Assembly (NCBI GenBank): GCA_029465975.1
Contig: CM055745.1
Span: 9,478,790-9,542,789, forward strand
Direction of reading: 5' to 3'
Length of the DNA: 64,000 nucleotides
Origin: Dallia pectoralis
Lineage: Eukaryota > Chordata > Actinopteri > Esociformes > Umbridae
The translations under genes were made by a program, and so were the position numbers. Below, piece after piece: positions 26,100-38,470 of this stretch. The notes under the pieces are model-generated. The model saw nothing but the letters and a program-made list of their open reading frames with translations, had not been told where the DNA came from and made no database searches. How positions within the stretch are numbered: the stretch's first letter is position 1; each line of letters begins with the position of its first letter.

Positions 26100-27296
26100 T
26101 TTAACTATCAATTGCTTTATTCAAGATTCATGAACCTGGAGCAGTTCACAATTAATTTACATGTCAAGTCAAATGCTCAACCATTATTAGGTTGAACTAG
26201 GTTATATTAGTAGCTTTATTCAAGATTCATGAACCTGGAGCAGTTAACAACACATTTACATGTCAAGTCAAATGCTCAACCATTATTAGGTTGAACTAGG
26301 TTATAGTAGTGGCTTTATTCAAGATTCATGAACCTGGAGCAGTTAACAACACATTTACATGTCAAGTCAAATGCTCAACCATTATTAGGTTGAACTAGGT
26401 TATAGTAGTAGCTTTATTCAAGATTCATGAACCTGGAGCAGTTAACAACACATTTACATGTCAAGTCAAATGCTCAACCATTATTAGGTTGAACTAGGTT
26501 ATATTAGTAGCTTTATTCAAGATTCATGAACCTGGAGCAGTTAACAACACATTTACATGTCAAGTCAAATGCTCAACCATTATTAGGTTGAACTAGGTTA
26601 TAGTAGTAGCTTTATTCAAGATTCATGAACCTGGAGCAGTTAACAACACATTTACATTACGTCAAGTCAACAAGCTCAACCATTATTAGGTTGAACTAGG
26701 TTATAGTAGTAGCTTTATTCAAGATTCATGAACCTGGATCAGTTAACAACACATTTACATGTCAAGTCAAATGCTCAACCATTATTAGGTTGAACTAGGT
26801 TATAGTAGTAGCTTTATTCAAGATTCATGAACCTGGAGCAGTTAACAACACATTTACATGTCAAGTCAAATGCTCAACCATTATTAGGTTGAACTAGGTT
26901 ATAGTAGTAGCTTTATTCAAGATTCATGAACCTGGAGCGGTGAACAACACATTTACATGTCAAGTCAAATGCTCAACCATTATTAGGTTGAACTAGGTTA
27001 TAGTAGTAGCTTTATTCAAGATTCATGAACCTGGAGCAGTTAACAACACATTTACATGTCAAGTCAAATGCTCAACCATTATTAGGTTGAACTAGGTTAT
27101 AGTAGTAGCTTTATTCAAGATTCATGAACCTGGAGCAGTTAACAACACATTTACATTACGTCAAGTCAAATGCTCAACCATTATTAGGTTGAACTAGGTT
27201 ATATTAGTAGCTTTATTCCAGATTCATGAACCTGGAGCAGTTAACAACACATTTACATGTCAAGTCAAAAATACTCAACCATTATTAGGTTGAGCT
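26100..27296. repeat. 99-bp tandem repeat, about 12 copies
   Basis: The unit runs AGCTTTATTCAAGATTCATG, AACCTGGAGCAGTTAACAAC and on to GGTTGAACTAGGTTATAGTA, with a period of 99 bp (for example 26214, 26313, 26412). Copies are very similar; two carry an ATTACGTCAAG insertion (near 26655 and 27155). The array ends at TTGAGCTCTG, where the next array starts. Confidence 0.95.
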
Positions 27297-27301
27297 CTGC
27301 T

Positions 27302-30300
27302 ATATATACGTGTCCAGTATAAACCCTCCCTCTATATATATGTCCAGTATAAACCCTCCCTCTATATATACGTCCAGTATAAACCCTCCCTCTATATATA
27401 CGTGTCCAGTATAAACCCTCCCTCTATATATATGTCCAGTATAAACCCTCCCTCTATATATACGTCCAGTATAAACCCTCCCTCTATATATACGTGTCCA
27501 GTATAAACCCTCCCTCTATATATACGTGTCCAGTATAAACCCTCCCTCTATATATACGTGTCCAGTATAAACCCTCCCTCTATATATACGTGTCCAGTAT
27601 AAACCCTCCCTCTATATATATGTGTCCAGTATAAACCCTCCCTCTATATATATGTCCAGTATAAACCCTCCCTCTATATATACGTCCAGTATAAACCCTC
27701 CCTCTATATATAGGTGTCCAGTATAAACCCTCCCTCTATATATATGTCCAGTATAAACCCTCCCTCTATATATACGTCCAGTATAAACCCTCCCTCTATA
27801 TATACGTGTCCAGTATAAACCCTCCCTCTATATATACGTGTCCAGTATAAACCCTCCCTCTATATATACGTGTCCAGTATAAACCCTCCCTCTATATATA
27901 TGTGTCCAGTATAAACCCTCCCTCTATATATACGTGTCCAGTATAAACCCTCCCTCTATATATACGTGTCCAGTATAAACCCTCCCTCTATATATACGTC
28001 CAGTATAAACCCTCCCTCTATATATACGTCCAGTATAAACCCTCCCTCTATATATACGTCCAGTATAAACCCTCCCTCTATATATACGTGTCCAGTATAA
28101 ACCCTCCCTCTATATATACGTCCAGTATAAACCCTCCCTCTATATATACGTGTCCAGTATAAACCCTCCCTCTATATATACGTCCAGTATAAACCCTCCC
28201 TCTATATATACGTGCAGTATAAACCCTCCCTCTATATACACGTCCTGTATAAACCCTCCCTCTATATATACGTCCAGTATAAACCCTCCCTCTATATATA
28301 CGTGCAGTATAAACCCTCCCTCTATATATACGTGTCCAGTATAAACCCTCCCTCTATATATACGTCCAGTATAAACCCTCCCTCTATATATACGTCCAGT
28401 ATAAACCCTCCCTCTATATATACGTCCAGTATAAACCCTCCCTCTATATATACGTGTCCAGTATAAACCCTCCCTCTATATATACGTCCAGTATAAACCC
28501 TCCCTCTATATATACGTGTCCAGTATAAACCCTCCCTCTATATATACGTCCAGTATAAACCCTCCCTCTATATATACGTCCAGTATAAACCCTCCCTCTA
28601 TATATACGTCCAGTATAAACCCTCCCTCTATATATACGTCCAGTATAAACCCTCCTCTATATATACGTCCAGTATAAACCCTCCCTCTATATATACGTCC
28701 AGTATAAACTCTCCCTCTATATATACGTCCAGTATAAACCCTCCCTCTATATATACGTCCAGTATAAACCCTCCCTCTATATATACGTCCAGTATAAACC
28801 CTCCCTCTATATATACGTGTCCAGTATAAACCCTCCCTCTATATATACGTGTCCAGTATAAACCCTCCCTCTATATATACGTCCAGTATAAACCCTCCCT
28901 CTATATATACGTCCAGTATAAACCCTCCCTCTATATATACGTCCAGTATAAACCCTCCCTCTATATATACGTGTCCAGTATAAACCCTCCCTCTATATAT
29001 ACGTCCAGTATGAACCCTCCCTCTATATATACGTGTCCAGTATAAACCCTCCCTCTATATATACGTCCAGTATAAACCCTCCCTCTATATATACGTCCAG
29101 TATAAACCCTCCCTCTATATATACGTCCAGTATAAACCCTCCCTCTATATATACGTCCAGTATAAACCCTCCCTCTATATATACGTCCAGTATAAACCCT
29201 CCCTCTATATATACGTCCAGTATAAACTCTCCCTCTATATATACGTCCAGTATAAACCCTCCCTCTATATATACGTCCAGTATAAACCCTCCCTCTATAT
29301 ATACGTCCAGTATAAACTCTCCCTCTATATATACGTCCAGTATAAACCCTCCCTCTATATATACGTCCAGTATAAACTCTCCCTCTATATATACGTCCAG
29401 TATAAACCCTCCCTCTATATATACGTGTCCAGTATAAACCCTCCCTCTATATATACGTGTCCAGTATAAACCCTCCCTCTATATATACGTGTCCAGTATA
29501 AACCCTCCCTCTATATATACGTCCAGTATAAACCCTCCCTCTATATATACGTCCAGTATAAACCCTCCCTCTATATATACGTCCAGTATAAACCCTCCCT
29601 CTATATATACGTGTCCAGTATAAACCCTCCCTCTATATATACGTGTCCAGTATAAACCCTCCCTCTATATATACGTCCAGTATAAACCCTCCCTCTATAT
29701 ATACGTCCAGTATAAACCCTCCCTCTATATATACGTCCAGTATAAACCCTCCCTCTATATATACGTCCAGTATAAACCCTCCCTCTATATATACGTGTCC
29801 AGTATAAACCCTCCCTCTATATATACGTGTCCAGTATAAACCCTCCCTCTATATATACGTCCAGTATAAACCCTCCCTCTATATATACGTCCAGTATAAA
29901 CCCTCCCTCTATATATACGTCCAGTATAAACCCTCCCTCTATATATACGTGTCCAGTATAAACCCTCCCTCTATATATACGTGTCCAGTATAAACCCTCC
30001 CTCTATATATACGTCCAGTATAAACCCTCCCTCTATATATACGTCCAGTATAAACCCTCCCTCTATATATACGTCCAGTATAAACCCTCCCTCTATATAT
30101 ACGTCCAGTATAAACCCTCCCTCTATATATACGTCCAGTATAAACCCTCCCTCTATATATACGTCCAGTATAAACTCTCCCTCTATATATACGTCCAGTA
30201 TAAACCCTCCCTCTATATATACGTCCAGTATAAACTCTCCCTCTATATATACGTCCAGTATAAACCCTCTATATATACGTCCAGTATAAACCCTCCCTCT

Positions 30301-31608
30301 ATATATACGTGTCCAGTATAAACCCTCCCTCTATATATACGTCCAGTATAAACCCTCCCTCTATATATACGTCCAGTATAAACCCTCCCTCTATATATAC
30401 GTCCAGTATAAACCCTCCCTCTATATATACGTCCAGTATAAACCCTCCCTCTATATATACGTCCAGTATAAACCCTCCCTCTATATATACGTCCAGTATA
30501 AACCCTCCCTCTATATATACGTGTCCAGTATAAACCCTCCCTCTATATATACGTCCAGTATAAACCCTCCCTCTATATATACGTCCAGTATAAACCCTCC
30601 CTCTATATATACGTCCAGTATAAACCCTCCCTCTATATATACGTCCAGTATAAACTCTCCCTCTATATATACGTCCAGTATAAACCCTCCCTCTATATAT
30701 ACGTCCAGTATAAACTCTCCCTCTATATATACGTCCAGTATAAACCCTCCCTCTATATATACGTCCAGTATAAACCCTCCCTCTATATATACGTGTCCAG
30801 TATAAACCCTCCCTCTATATATACGTCCAGTATAAACCCTCCCTCTATATATACGTCCAGTATAAACCCTCCCTCTATATATACGTCCAGTATAAACCCT
30901 CCCTCTATATATACGTCCAGTATAAACCCTCCCTCTATATATACGTCCAGTATAAACCCTCCCTCTATATATACGTGTCCAGTATAAACCCTCCCTCTAT
31001 ATATACGTCCAGTATAAACCCTCCCTCTATATATACGTCCAGTATAAACCCTCCCTCTATATATACGTCCAGTATAAACCCTCCCTCTATATATACGTCC
31101 AGTATAAACCCTCCCTCTATATATACGTCCAGTATAAACCCTCCCTCTATATATACGTGTCCAGTATAAACCCTCCCTCTATATATACGTCCAGTATAAA
31201 CCCTCCCTCTATATATACGTCCAGTATAAACCCTCCCTATATATATACGTCCAGTATAAACCCTCCCTCTATATATACGTCCAGTATAAACCCTCCCTCT
31301 ATATATACGTGTCCAGTATAAACCCTCCCTCTATATATACGTCCAGTATAAACCCTCCCTCTATATATACGTGTCCAGTATAAACCCTCCCTCTATATAT
31401 ACGTCCAGTATAAACCCTCCCTCTATATATACGTCCAGTATAAACCCTCCCTCTATATATACGTGTCCAGTATAAACCCTCCCTCTATATATACGTCCAG
31501 TATAAACCCTCCCTCTATATATACGTCCAGTATAAACCCTCCCTCTATATATACGTCCAGTATAAACCCTCCTTCTATATATACGTCCAGTATAAACCCT
31601 CCCTCTCC
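27302..31608. repeat. 30-bp minisatellite, about 140 copies, 4.3 kb
   Basis: The unit is CCAGTATAAACCCTCCCTCT plus ATATATACGT (30 bp), with a 32-bp form carrying an extra GT. Since 30 is a multiple of 3, the + strand yields runs of a 10-residue peptide (SSINPPSIYT) until a 32-bp unit shifts the frame. Positions of the 32-bp units repeat regularly in the distal half (spacing about 182 bp near 30793, 30975, 31157), which is higher-order structure. Units with CTCTCC in place of CCCTCC form a second marker series. Confidence 0.97.
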
Positions 31609-32569
31609 CGTACCGGTTGTGATGCATTTAAAGCCCATGTTATTCTATCCTCCCCGTACATGTTATTAACTCTGGAGTCCCTCTTATCTGGAACCAATAA
31701 AGTCTACATGGCTCAGTCAAAACACATCCTGCACCTGGGAGAGGACATGAGACTTCCCATGGGAACTGAACAGTTATTTACAGCAGAACCATTCAGATTA
31801 GACAATAATACATAATTATAAAGATTTGAATAGAACATAACATATTGAAAATTCCACCACATTCCCTCCTTTTAAGACCATGTCTCAACAATTATAAGTT
31901 TCAATAAGAATCAGTCACATATAATTCAGAGCCAAAATCAACATAATATGAATTTCATAAACGTTAATGCAGACAATCGTATCATTCAGGTTACACATAC
32001 AAACACTTAAGCAAAAATGATTATACAGCTGTATTCTCATAACAGTATAATTTCCAAACAGGAGATAAGCCAAATGTTTTACCCGTCTTCTATGTCAGTA
32101 TGAGTGAGATGAATTCAGGGAAACACATGTGAACAAGACTAAAATTGTTGTACCCAACTTCTATAAATCCGATACATAAGACCCATCACTGCCCTAAAAG
32201 GACCTCTAAAATGACAACCATAGAGATGCCTAGAGGTCTCCTGTCCTTAGATCCTGACATGATAGTTTGCTCAACAAATTGCACAGAGGTTGATTTAATT
32301 ATAAAACAGAAGCAATATTATAGTGTGTTTTCTTATTCAATAATGGCATCAACGTTTATTCAACAGACTATTTTAAGGTTACTGTAATGAGGTCGTACGG
32401 TCAACATTCTATATGACGAACAAAAACGTAGCATCACAAATGTGGTGTGAACCACATGTTTTTTTTCACAGAAATCTCGGACCAAGGGTGTCATTTTACC
32501 AGGGGTGGTGTAAGAATATTCAAGCACAATCAAATTTTATCCAACACTAATTCAAAATGTGGGGATTTT

Positions 32570-32745
32570 CGGAAGACAGAGAGACGTTGGGGGGTATTTA
32601 GATGCCAGAGAGACCATAGAAGTATATTTGGAAGCCAGAGAGACCATGGGAGGATAATTGAAAGCCAGAGAGACCATGGTGGGGTATTTGGAGGTCAGCA
32701 AGATCATGGGGGGTATTAGGAAGCCAGAGAGACCATGGGGGTGGG
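32570..32745. repeat. Degenerate 30-bp tandem repeat, about 6 copies
   Basis: Imperfect copies of GCCAGAGAGACCATGGGGGG followed by TATTTGGAA lie in otherwise unremarkable sequence between the 30-bp array and the inverted repeat arm at 33092. Confidence 0.8.
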
Positions 32746-32789
32746 GGGCAGGACCACAGCATGAACCCTTCATCATGTTCATGAACAAT

Positions 32790-33091
32790 GTGTGACAGGG
32801 TGAAAGAGGGGAATAATATTACCATGAAGGGGTGTACCTGGTCTACAAAAATGGTTAGTTATGTGGCACCCGTCAAATTGGCATCCACATAAATTCCTGG
32901 ACCCAGAGTTTCCCTGCAGAACATTACCCACAGCATCAAACTCCCTCCACCAGCTTGTCGTCTTCCTACAGTGCATTCTGGGGCCATCACTTTCCCAGGT
33001 AAACGGCACACACACACATACACAACTATCCATGTGATGTAAAAGAAAATGGGACTCAACGGACCAGGCAACAATCTTCCACTGCTCCAAG
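32790..33091. mobile_element. Dispersed-repeat fragment, class uncertain
   Basis: The text of this stretch (for example TTCCCTGCAGAACATTACCC and CACCAGCTTGTCGTCTTCCT) resembles a dispersed sequence I associate with several fish genomes. I cannot name the family. It ends exactly where the inverted repeat arm begins at 33092. Confidence 0.35.
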
Positions 33092-33349
33092 GTTGGTTAA
33101 CTATGCCAGGTAAATTCACGGTAGCCGCTTGACCTACTAGTAGGTTAGTATTAGCTAGGCCAGTTAGCCAACACAGGCACACATGGCCACATCACAGTCC
33201 TAATAGTTATCTGATTAACAGGTCTAGCCCATATACTTGTAAGATCGACACAACTTAACTTTATGTTAACTTTATTCAGCTGATTAAATAATCACTTTAC
33301 AAATTAACTTTACCCGGGTAGAGCCACAGTAGCCAGGTAGAACAGATCT
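33092..33349 (-). repeat. Inverted copy of afg3l1 exon 1 end and intron 1 (left arm)
   Basis: This 258-bp segment is the reverse complement of 41598-41854 with few differences. It includes the last about 36 coding bases of afg3l1 exon 1 (reverse complement of the TGTTCTACCTGGCTACTG stretch), the 5' splice site and 220 bp of intron 1. The arms are about 8.2 kb apart and enclose a minisatellite, a LINE and the whole urah gene. Confidence 0.9.
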
Positions 33350-33430
33350 CCATGACTTGGATGGGAAGGATAAGTTCCTGACCAAACAGGACGTTGGTAG
33401 GGGTTGAACCCCTTACTGATGGACATGCTA

Positions 33431-34016
33431 CTGCAGTGGGCCATCACCACGCCATCACCACATATGGCAGTGGGCCATCACCCGCTTATGGCAGTGGGCC
33501 ATCACCGCATATGGCAGTGGGCCATCACCACGCCATCACCACATATGGCAGTGGGCCATCACCACACCATCACCCGCATATGGCAGTGGGCCATCACCAC
33601 ACCATCACCCGCATATGGCCGTGGGCCATCACCGCATATGGCAGTGGGCCATCACCACACCATCACCGCATATGGCAGTGGGCCATCACCACACCATCAC
33701 CGCATATGGCAGTGGGCCATCACCACACCATCACCGCATATGGCAGTGGGCCATCACCACACCATCACCACATATGGCAGTGGGCCATCACCCGCATATG
33801 GCAGTGGGCCATCACCACACCATCACCGCATATGGCAGTGGGCCATCACCACGCCATCACCGCATATGGCAGTGGGCCATCACCACGCCATCACCACATA
33901 TGGCAGTGGGCCATCACCCGCATATGGCAGTGGGCCATCACCACACCATCACCGCATATGGCAGTGGGCCATCACCACGCCATCACCGCATATGGCAGTG
34001 GGCCATCACCACGCCA
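33431..34016. repeat. Minisatellite with CATATGGCAGTGGGCCATCA core, left part
   Basis: Units of 18-37 bp combine CATATGGCAGTGGGCCATCA with optional CCACGCCATCACCG or CCACACCATCACCG. The same array continues at 37749-37901, so the intervening LINE interrupts it. Confidence 0.95.
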
Positions 34017-37000
34017 TTTACATTTACATTTACATTTTGCGCATTTAGCAGACGCTCTTATCCAGAGCGACTTACAATAAGTGCAGGCATTTCACATATA
34101 GCTAAAAACACACATCAAAAAGGCAATAAGTACATTGTTCCTGGGTGGGTGCAGGGGGAAGTGCTAGAGATAGAAGAATGATTCGGTAGTGAAGTTTCAA
34201 ACGGTCGAGAGTTGTGGAGCTCCATTCATGGAGCTACTGGAGGTACAATTTGAAGAGGAATGTTTTTAGACGTTTTTTGAAGATTGGTAGAGAGTCCGAT
34301 GATCTGATCTCCAGAGTGGAGTTGTTCCACCATTGCGGGGCAAGCACGGAGAACAATTTAGACTGAGCAGATCGAGAGTTGCCCTCCCGTAGGGATGGCA
34401 CTACCAAGAGGCCTGAGGTGGCAGAACGAAGTGCTCGCGTGGGTGTGTACGGCTTGATTAGTGACTGGATGTAGGAGGGGGCGGTTCCTCTTGTTGCCCC
34501 ATAGGCTAGCACCATGGTTTTGTAGTGGATGCGTGCTTCGACCGGGAGCCAGTGTAGTGTGCGGAACAGCTGAGTGACATGGGAGAACTTTGGTAGATTG
34601 AAGATCAGGCGGGCTGCTGCATTTTGAATGAGTTGCAGGGGTTTGATGGCGCACACTGGGAGACCAGCCAGAAGGGAGTTGCAGTAGTCGAGACGGGAGA
34701 TGATAAGTGCCTGGATCAGCACTTGTGCGGCTTCCTGCGTAAGATACGGCCTTACTTTCCGAATGTTGTAGAGCATGTACCTGCAAGACCGGGACACCGC
34801 CTTGATGTGTGCAGAAAACGAGAGGGAGTTGTCAAGGGTCACGCCAAGGTTTTTCCCACATTGGGTAGCAGGGACTGTGACGTTGTCCACCGTAATGGAC
34901 AGATCCTGGAGCGGGCAGGCTCTTCCTTTGAAGAAGAGCAGTTCAGTTTTACCTAGGTTGAGTTTCAGATGGTGTGCAGACATCCAGGCCGAGATGTCAG
35001 TCAGACATGCAGAGATACGGGATGCCACCTCGGTTTCAGACTGTGGGAATGAGAAAAATAGTTGGGTATCATCAGCATAGCAGTGATAGGAGAGGCCATG
35101 TGAGGATATGACAGAGCCAAGAGACCGGGTGTATAAGGAGAAAAGGAGAGGGCCTAGGACCGATCCTTGGGGGACCCCAGTGACCAGGGGCTGCATGTTC
35201 GACGGCGAGCCTCGCCACACCACCTGGTAAAAACGGTCCGACAAGTACGAGGAAAACCAGGAATGCACCGCTCCTGAGATCCCCAGGTCAGAGAGGGTGG
35301 AGAGCAGGATCTGATGGTTTACTGTGTCGAAGGCAGCAGATAGGTCTAGTAGAATGAGAACAGAGGAGAGAGAGTTGGCTTGGGCCTTGCGTAGGGCTTC
35401 AGTTACACAGAGCAGCGCTGTTTCAGTTGAGTGGCCCGTCTTGAATCCTGACTGGTTAGGGTCCAGGAGATTGTTCTGGGAGAGGTAGGAGGACAGTTGG
35501 TCAGCTACGACGCGTTCAAGCGTTTTGGAAAGGAAGGACAACAGGGACACAGGTCTGTAGTTGTTGACATCTGACGGGTCGAGAGACGGTTTCTTGAGGA
35601 GCGGAGTCACTCTGGCCATCTTGAAGTCAGAAGGGACACATCCTGAGGTTAGAGAAGTGTTTATTAGAGATGTGAGATATGGAAGAAGGTCCGTGGAGAT
35701 GGACTGGAGGAGCGGGGAAGGGATAGGGTCAAGCGGGCATGTTGTCGGACGGCTGGATTGGAGCAGTTGCAGGGTGACTTCCGGACTGAGCGTGGAGAAG
35801 GAACTCAGACCAGGGACAGAGTCAGTGTGAGGGGAAATAGCGATTTCTGACGAATGGGCGAATGATGCTCGAATGTTGTCCACTTTCTGTTGAAAGTGGG
35901 TAAGAAAGTTGTCAGCTGAAAGGGACGATGACGGAGGAGGTGGAGGAGGGGTGAGGAGTGTAGTGAAGGTGGAGAAGAGCTTTTTAGGGTTGGAAGCGGA
36001 GTCCTGGAATTTCCGGTGATAGAAAGCAGCTTTAGCGGTGGTCAGATTAGAGTTGAAGGCGGTGAGGAGGGACTGGAGGGAAGCCAAGTCACTTTGAATT
36101 TTGGTGGATCTCCATTTGCGCTCGGCTGCACGAAGTTCTCTCCTGTGGCTACGTAGGGTTTCATTTAGCCACGGCACAGGAGGTGCGGCTCGGGCTGGCC
36201 GGGAGGAAAGAGGGCAGAGCGAGTCATAGGATGTAGATAGCGATGCTAGAAGGGTGGAAGAGGCAGATTCCGTAGACAGGAGGGAGAAGGATTCGGGAGA
36301 CGGGAGGGATGAAAGAACAGAAGCAGCAAGATCAGATGGGGAGAGGGATCGTGTGTTCATGCGACCCACCACCAGGCTGGGAGTTGATGATGCACGAGAA
36401 GAGAGGGAGAGGGAAAATGAGACTAGGAAGTGGTCCGATAGCGGTAGGGGTGTGGTCTTAAAGTTGGTCAGCGGGCAGCATCTGGTGAAGACAAGGTCCA
36501 ACACATTGCCCGCGATGTGAGTCGCCGTTGACTGGGTGAGGCTGAGGCCGAACGATGAGAGGAGGGGTAGGACGGATGAGCCTAAGAAGGTGTTGAATGC
36601 GGTCGTTGGCAGGTTGAAGTCACCTAGCAGGACAAGCGGTGTGTCGTCATCTGGAAATTCGCTAATCAGGGTGTCGAGCTCTTCGAGAAAGACCCCGGGG
36701 GCTCCCGGTGGACGGTAGAGGACAATTATATTAATATTGAATGGAAACGTCACACGGACAGCGTGGAATTCAAACGAGGAAGGGGAAAGGTGAGGGAGGG
36801 GGAAGGGAGAGAATCTCCATTTAGCGGAAATGAGAAGCCCTGTTCCGCCTCCGCGACGACTGGAAGTTCTAGGACTGTGGGAAAACACATGGCTGGATGA
36901 CGAAAGGGCAGCCAAGGAAGCAGTGTTTTCGGGTGTAATCCACGTCTCAGTCAGAGCCAGAAAGTCAAGGTCTTGGAGGACAGCGTAAGCCGAGATGAAT

Positions 37001-37745
37001 TCGGTCTTGTTGACAGCCGATCGACAGTTCCAGACACTACCCGAAATTAGGTACTCTGCAAAGGAGGTGCACACAAGGGTGGTTAGATTGGACCGAATGC
37101 GCCTCCGGTATAGAGTAGGTCTATATGGACGCCGAGCAGTCACTATGGATGGGATGGGAAGCATACACATTTCAGAGGTGATTAGTAGACGAGTGGGGTT
37201 AGGTTTTTTTTTTTTTTATAAAGAATATGAAATGTAGTACTTACTCTGAATGTATTATATCGCCAAGCCTGTCTTACCTTCCTCGAATAACTCCGCAGAA
37301 CAACTCAGCAGAGCCGTCTTTGTTTCGGAGACAGTCTTAGTTGAAGGAGACAACAAAGCCACTAGACAAGATGTCGCTACAAGCTGCCGCTCTATGTCCA
37401 CTTGGACCTAAGTATTGTACCCAATTACACCCTAATTGGAGGCAACCTAGGGAGAGAAGACCACACCCCCAGGAGGCAGCAAATTGCCAGTGCTAGGTCC
37501 TAACAAAAGGCAGGAAGTTGCTGCAACACACTGCCTAACTGTGCTAATTAGGAGCCTATAGTCCAGTGATGGACAGAAACCTAGCCTATTGTTTGGTTGA
37601 TAGGGCTGAAACTAGCAGATTTCTACACACTAGCAATACCAGTACAGACTACTACACTCTAGTACATACCAATACAGACACCACAAGACAGTTCACTTAT
37701 AGCTGATTGACAATGCAGGTTTAGCCAACAAGGAAATGGAGCACA
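34017..37745 (-). mobile_element. L2-clade LINE, near full length, inserted in a minisatellite
   Basis: The element reads on the minus strand. Its 3' end is at 34017, with an ATTTACATTT simple-repeat tail followed by the fish L2 3' motif GCAGACGCTCTTATCCAGAG. The ORF fills 37170-34234, and 37171-37745 is most likely 5' UTR. Both flanks are the same minisatellite, which fixes the approximate insertion limits; I see no clear target-site duplication. The upper limit is inferred from where the array resumes. Confidence 0.88.
34234..37170 (-). CDS. LINE endonuclease/reverse transcriptase, 978 residues, open frame
   Basis: This single long frame encodes an apurinic-type endonuclease followed by reverse transcriptase. 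Endonuclease motifs are LTETW (about 73-77), GDFN (183-186) and SDH (245-247). In the RT, NNYRPVSLLS is near 536-545, LLDLSAAFDTVNH near 607-619, GVPQGSVLGPLLF near 665-677 and the catalytic YADD at 698-701. The C-terminal region (FSVLAPQWWNNSTLEIR and SDSLPIFKKRLKTFLF) is typical of L2/Jockey-group fish elements. No stop or frameshift interrupts it, which suggests a recent insertion. The enzyme copies LINE RNA into genomic DNA by target-primed reverse transcription. Whether it is active cannot be judged from sequence alone. Confidence 0.92.
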   Translation of the reverse strand: MCMLPIPSIVTARRPYRPTLYRRRIRSNLTTLVCTSFAEYLISGSVWNCRSAVNKTEFISAYAVLQDLDFLALTETWITPENTASLAALSSSSHVFSHSPRTSSRRGGGTGLLISAKWRFSPFPLPHLSPSSFEFHAVRVTFPFNINIIVLYRPPGAPGVFLEELDTLISEFPDDDTPLVLLGDFNLPTTAFNTFLGSSVLPLLSSFGLSLTQSTATHIAGNVLDLVFTRCCPLTNFKTTPLPLSDHFLVSFSLSLSSRASSTPSLVVGRMNTRSLSPSDLAASVLSSLPSPESFSLLSTESASSTLLASLSTSYDSLCPLSSRPARAAPPVPWLNETLRSHRRELRAAERKWRSTKIQSDLASLQSLLTAFNSNLTTAKAAFYHRKFQDSASNPKKLFSTFTTLLTPPPPPPSSSLSADNFLTHFQQKVDNIRASFAHSSEIAISPHTDSVPGLSSFSTLSPEVTLQLLQSSRPTTCPLDPIPSPLLQSISTDLLPYLTSLINTSLTSGCVPSDFKMARVTPLLKKPSLDPSDVNNYRPVSLLSFLSKTLERVVADQLSSYLSQNNLLDPNQSGFKTGHSTETALLCVTEALRKAQANSLSSVLILLDLSAAFDTVNHQILLSTLSDLGISGAVHSWFSSYLSDRFYQVVWRGSPSNMQPLVTGVPQGSVLGPLLFSLYTRSLGSVISSHGLSYHCYADDTQLFFSFPQSETEVASRISACLTDISAWMSAHHLKLNLGKTELLFFKGRACPLQDLSITVDNVTVPATQCGKNLGVTLDNSLSFSAHIKAVSRSCRYMLYNIRKVRPYLTQEAAQVLIQALIISRLDYCNSLLAGLPVCAIKPLQLIQNAAARLIFNLPKFSHVTQLFRTLHWLPVEARIHYKTMVLAYGATRGTAPSYIQSLIKPYTPTRALRSATSGLLVVPSLREGNSRSAQSKLFSVLAPQWWNNSTLEIRSSDSLPIFKKRLKTFLFKLYLQ

Positions 37746-37748
37746 CTG

Positions 37749-37901
37749 CATATGGCAGTGGGCCATCACCACGCCATCACCGCATATGGCAGTGGGCCAT
37801 CACCACGCCATCACCACATATGGCAGTGGGCCATCACCACGCCATCACCACATATGGCAGTGGGCCATCACCACGCCATCACCGCATATGGCGGTGGGCC
37901 A
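37749..37901. repeat. Minisatellite with CATATGGCAGTGGGCCATCA core, right part
   Basis: Four to five further units of the array that occupies 33431-34016, resuming after the LINE. The last unit has a G (GGCGGTGGGCC). Confidence 0.93.
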
Positions 37902-37961
37902 ATTCAGTTGATTATCAACGTCACACAGGGACAACGTAAACTGTGCCATTAAAATGGTAAA

Positions 37962-38470
37962 TCAATTCATCAGAATAGTACGGCGATGTTCTAGATTAAA
38001 ACCATCAGACTGGGGACTGTATGGCGATGTTCTAGATTAAATCCATCAGACTAGGGACTGTATGGCGATGTTCTAGATTAAATCCATCAGACTAGGGACT
38101 GTATGGCGATGTTCTAGATTAAAACTTTCAAACTAGGGACTGTATGGCGATGTTCTAGATTAAATACATCAGACTAGGGACTGTATGGCGATGTTCTAGA
38201 TTTAAATCATCAGACTAGGGAATGTATGGCGATGTTCTAGATATAATTCATCAGACTAGGGACTGTATGGCGATGTTCTAGATTAAAACCTTCAGACTAG
38301 GGACTGTAAGGCAATGTTCTAGATTAAAACCTTCAGACTAGGGACTGTATGGCGATGTTCTAGATTCTACCCATCAGACTAGGGACTGTATGGCGATGTT
38401 CTAGATTAAAACCTTCATACTAGGGACTGTATGGAAATGTTCTAGATTAAATCCATCAGACTAGGGAGAA
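37962..38470. repeat. 41-bp minisatellite, about 12 copies
   Basis: The unit is GACTAGGGACTGTATGGCGA, TGTTCTAGATTAAATCCATC, A (about 41 bp). Copies vary mostly in the ATCCATC part. It lies upstream of urah. Confidence 0.93.

Noticed and set aside
27302..31608. CRISPR-like regular repeats
   Set aside because: The units are contiguous and have no unique spacers; the host is an animal nuclear genome. The same holds for all other arrays here.
28150..31669. Repetitive SSINPPSIYT protein
   Set aside because: Unit length of 30 bp gives a 10-residue repeat by chance, and 32-bp units break the frame every few copies. There is no flanking coding sequence.
34358..36718. Several + and - strand ORFs of 60-140 codons inside the LINE
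   Set aside because: They are other-frame shadows of the 978-codon LINE protein.
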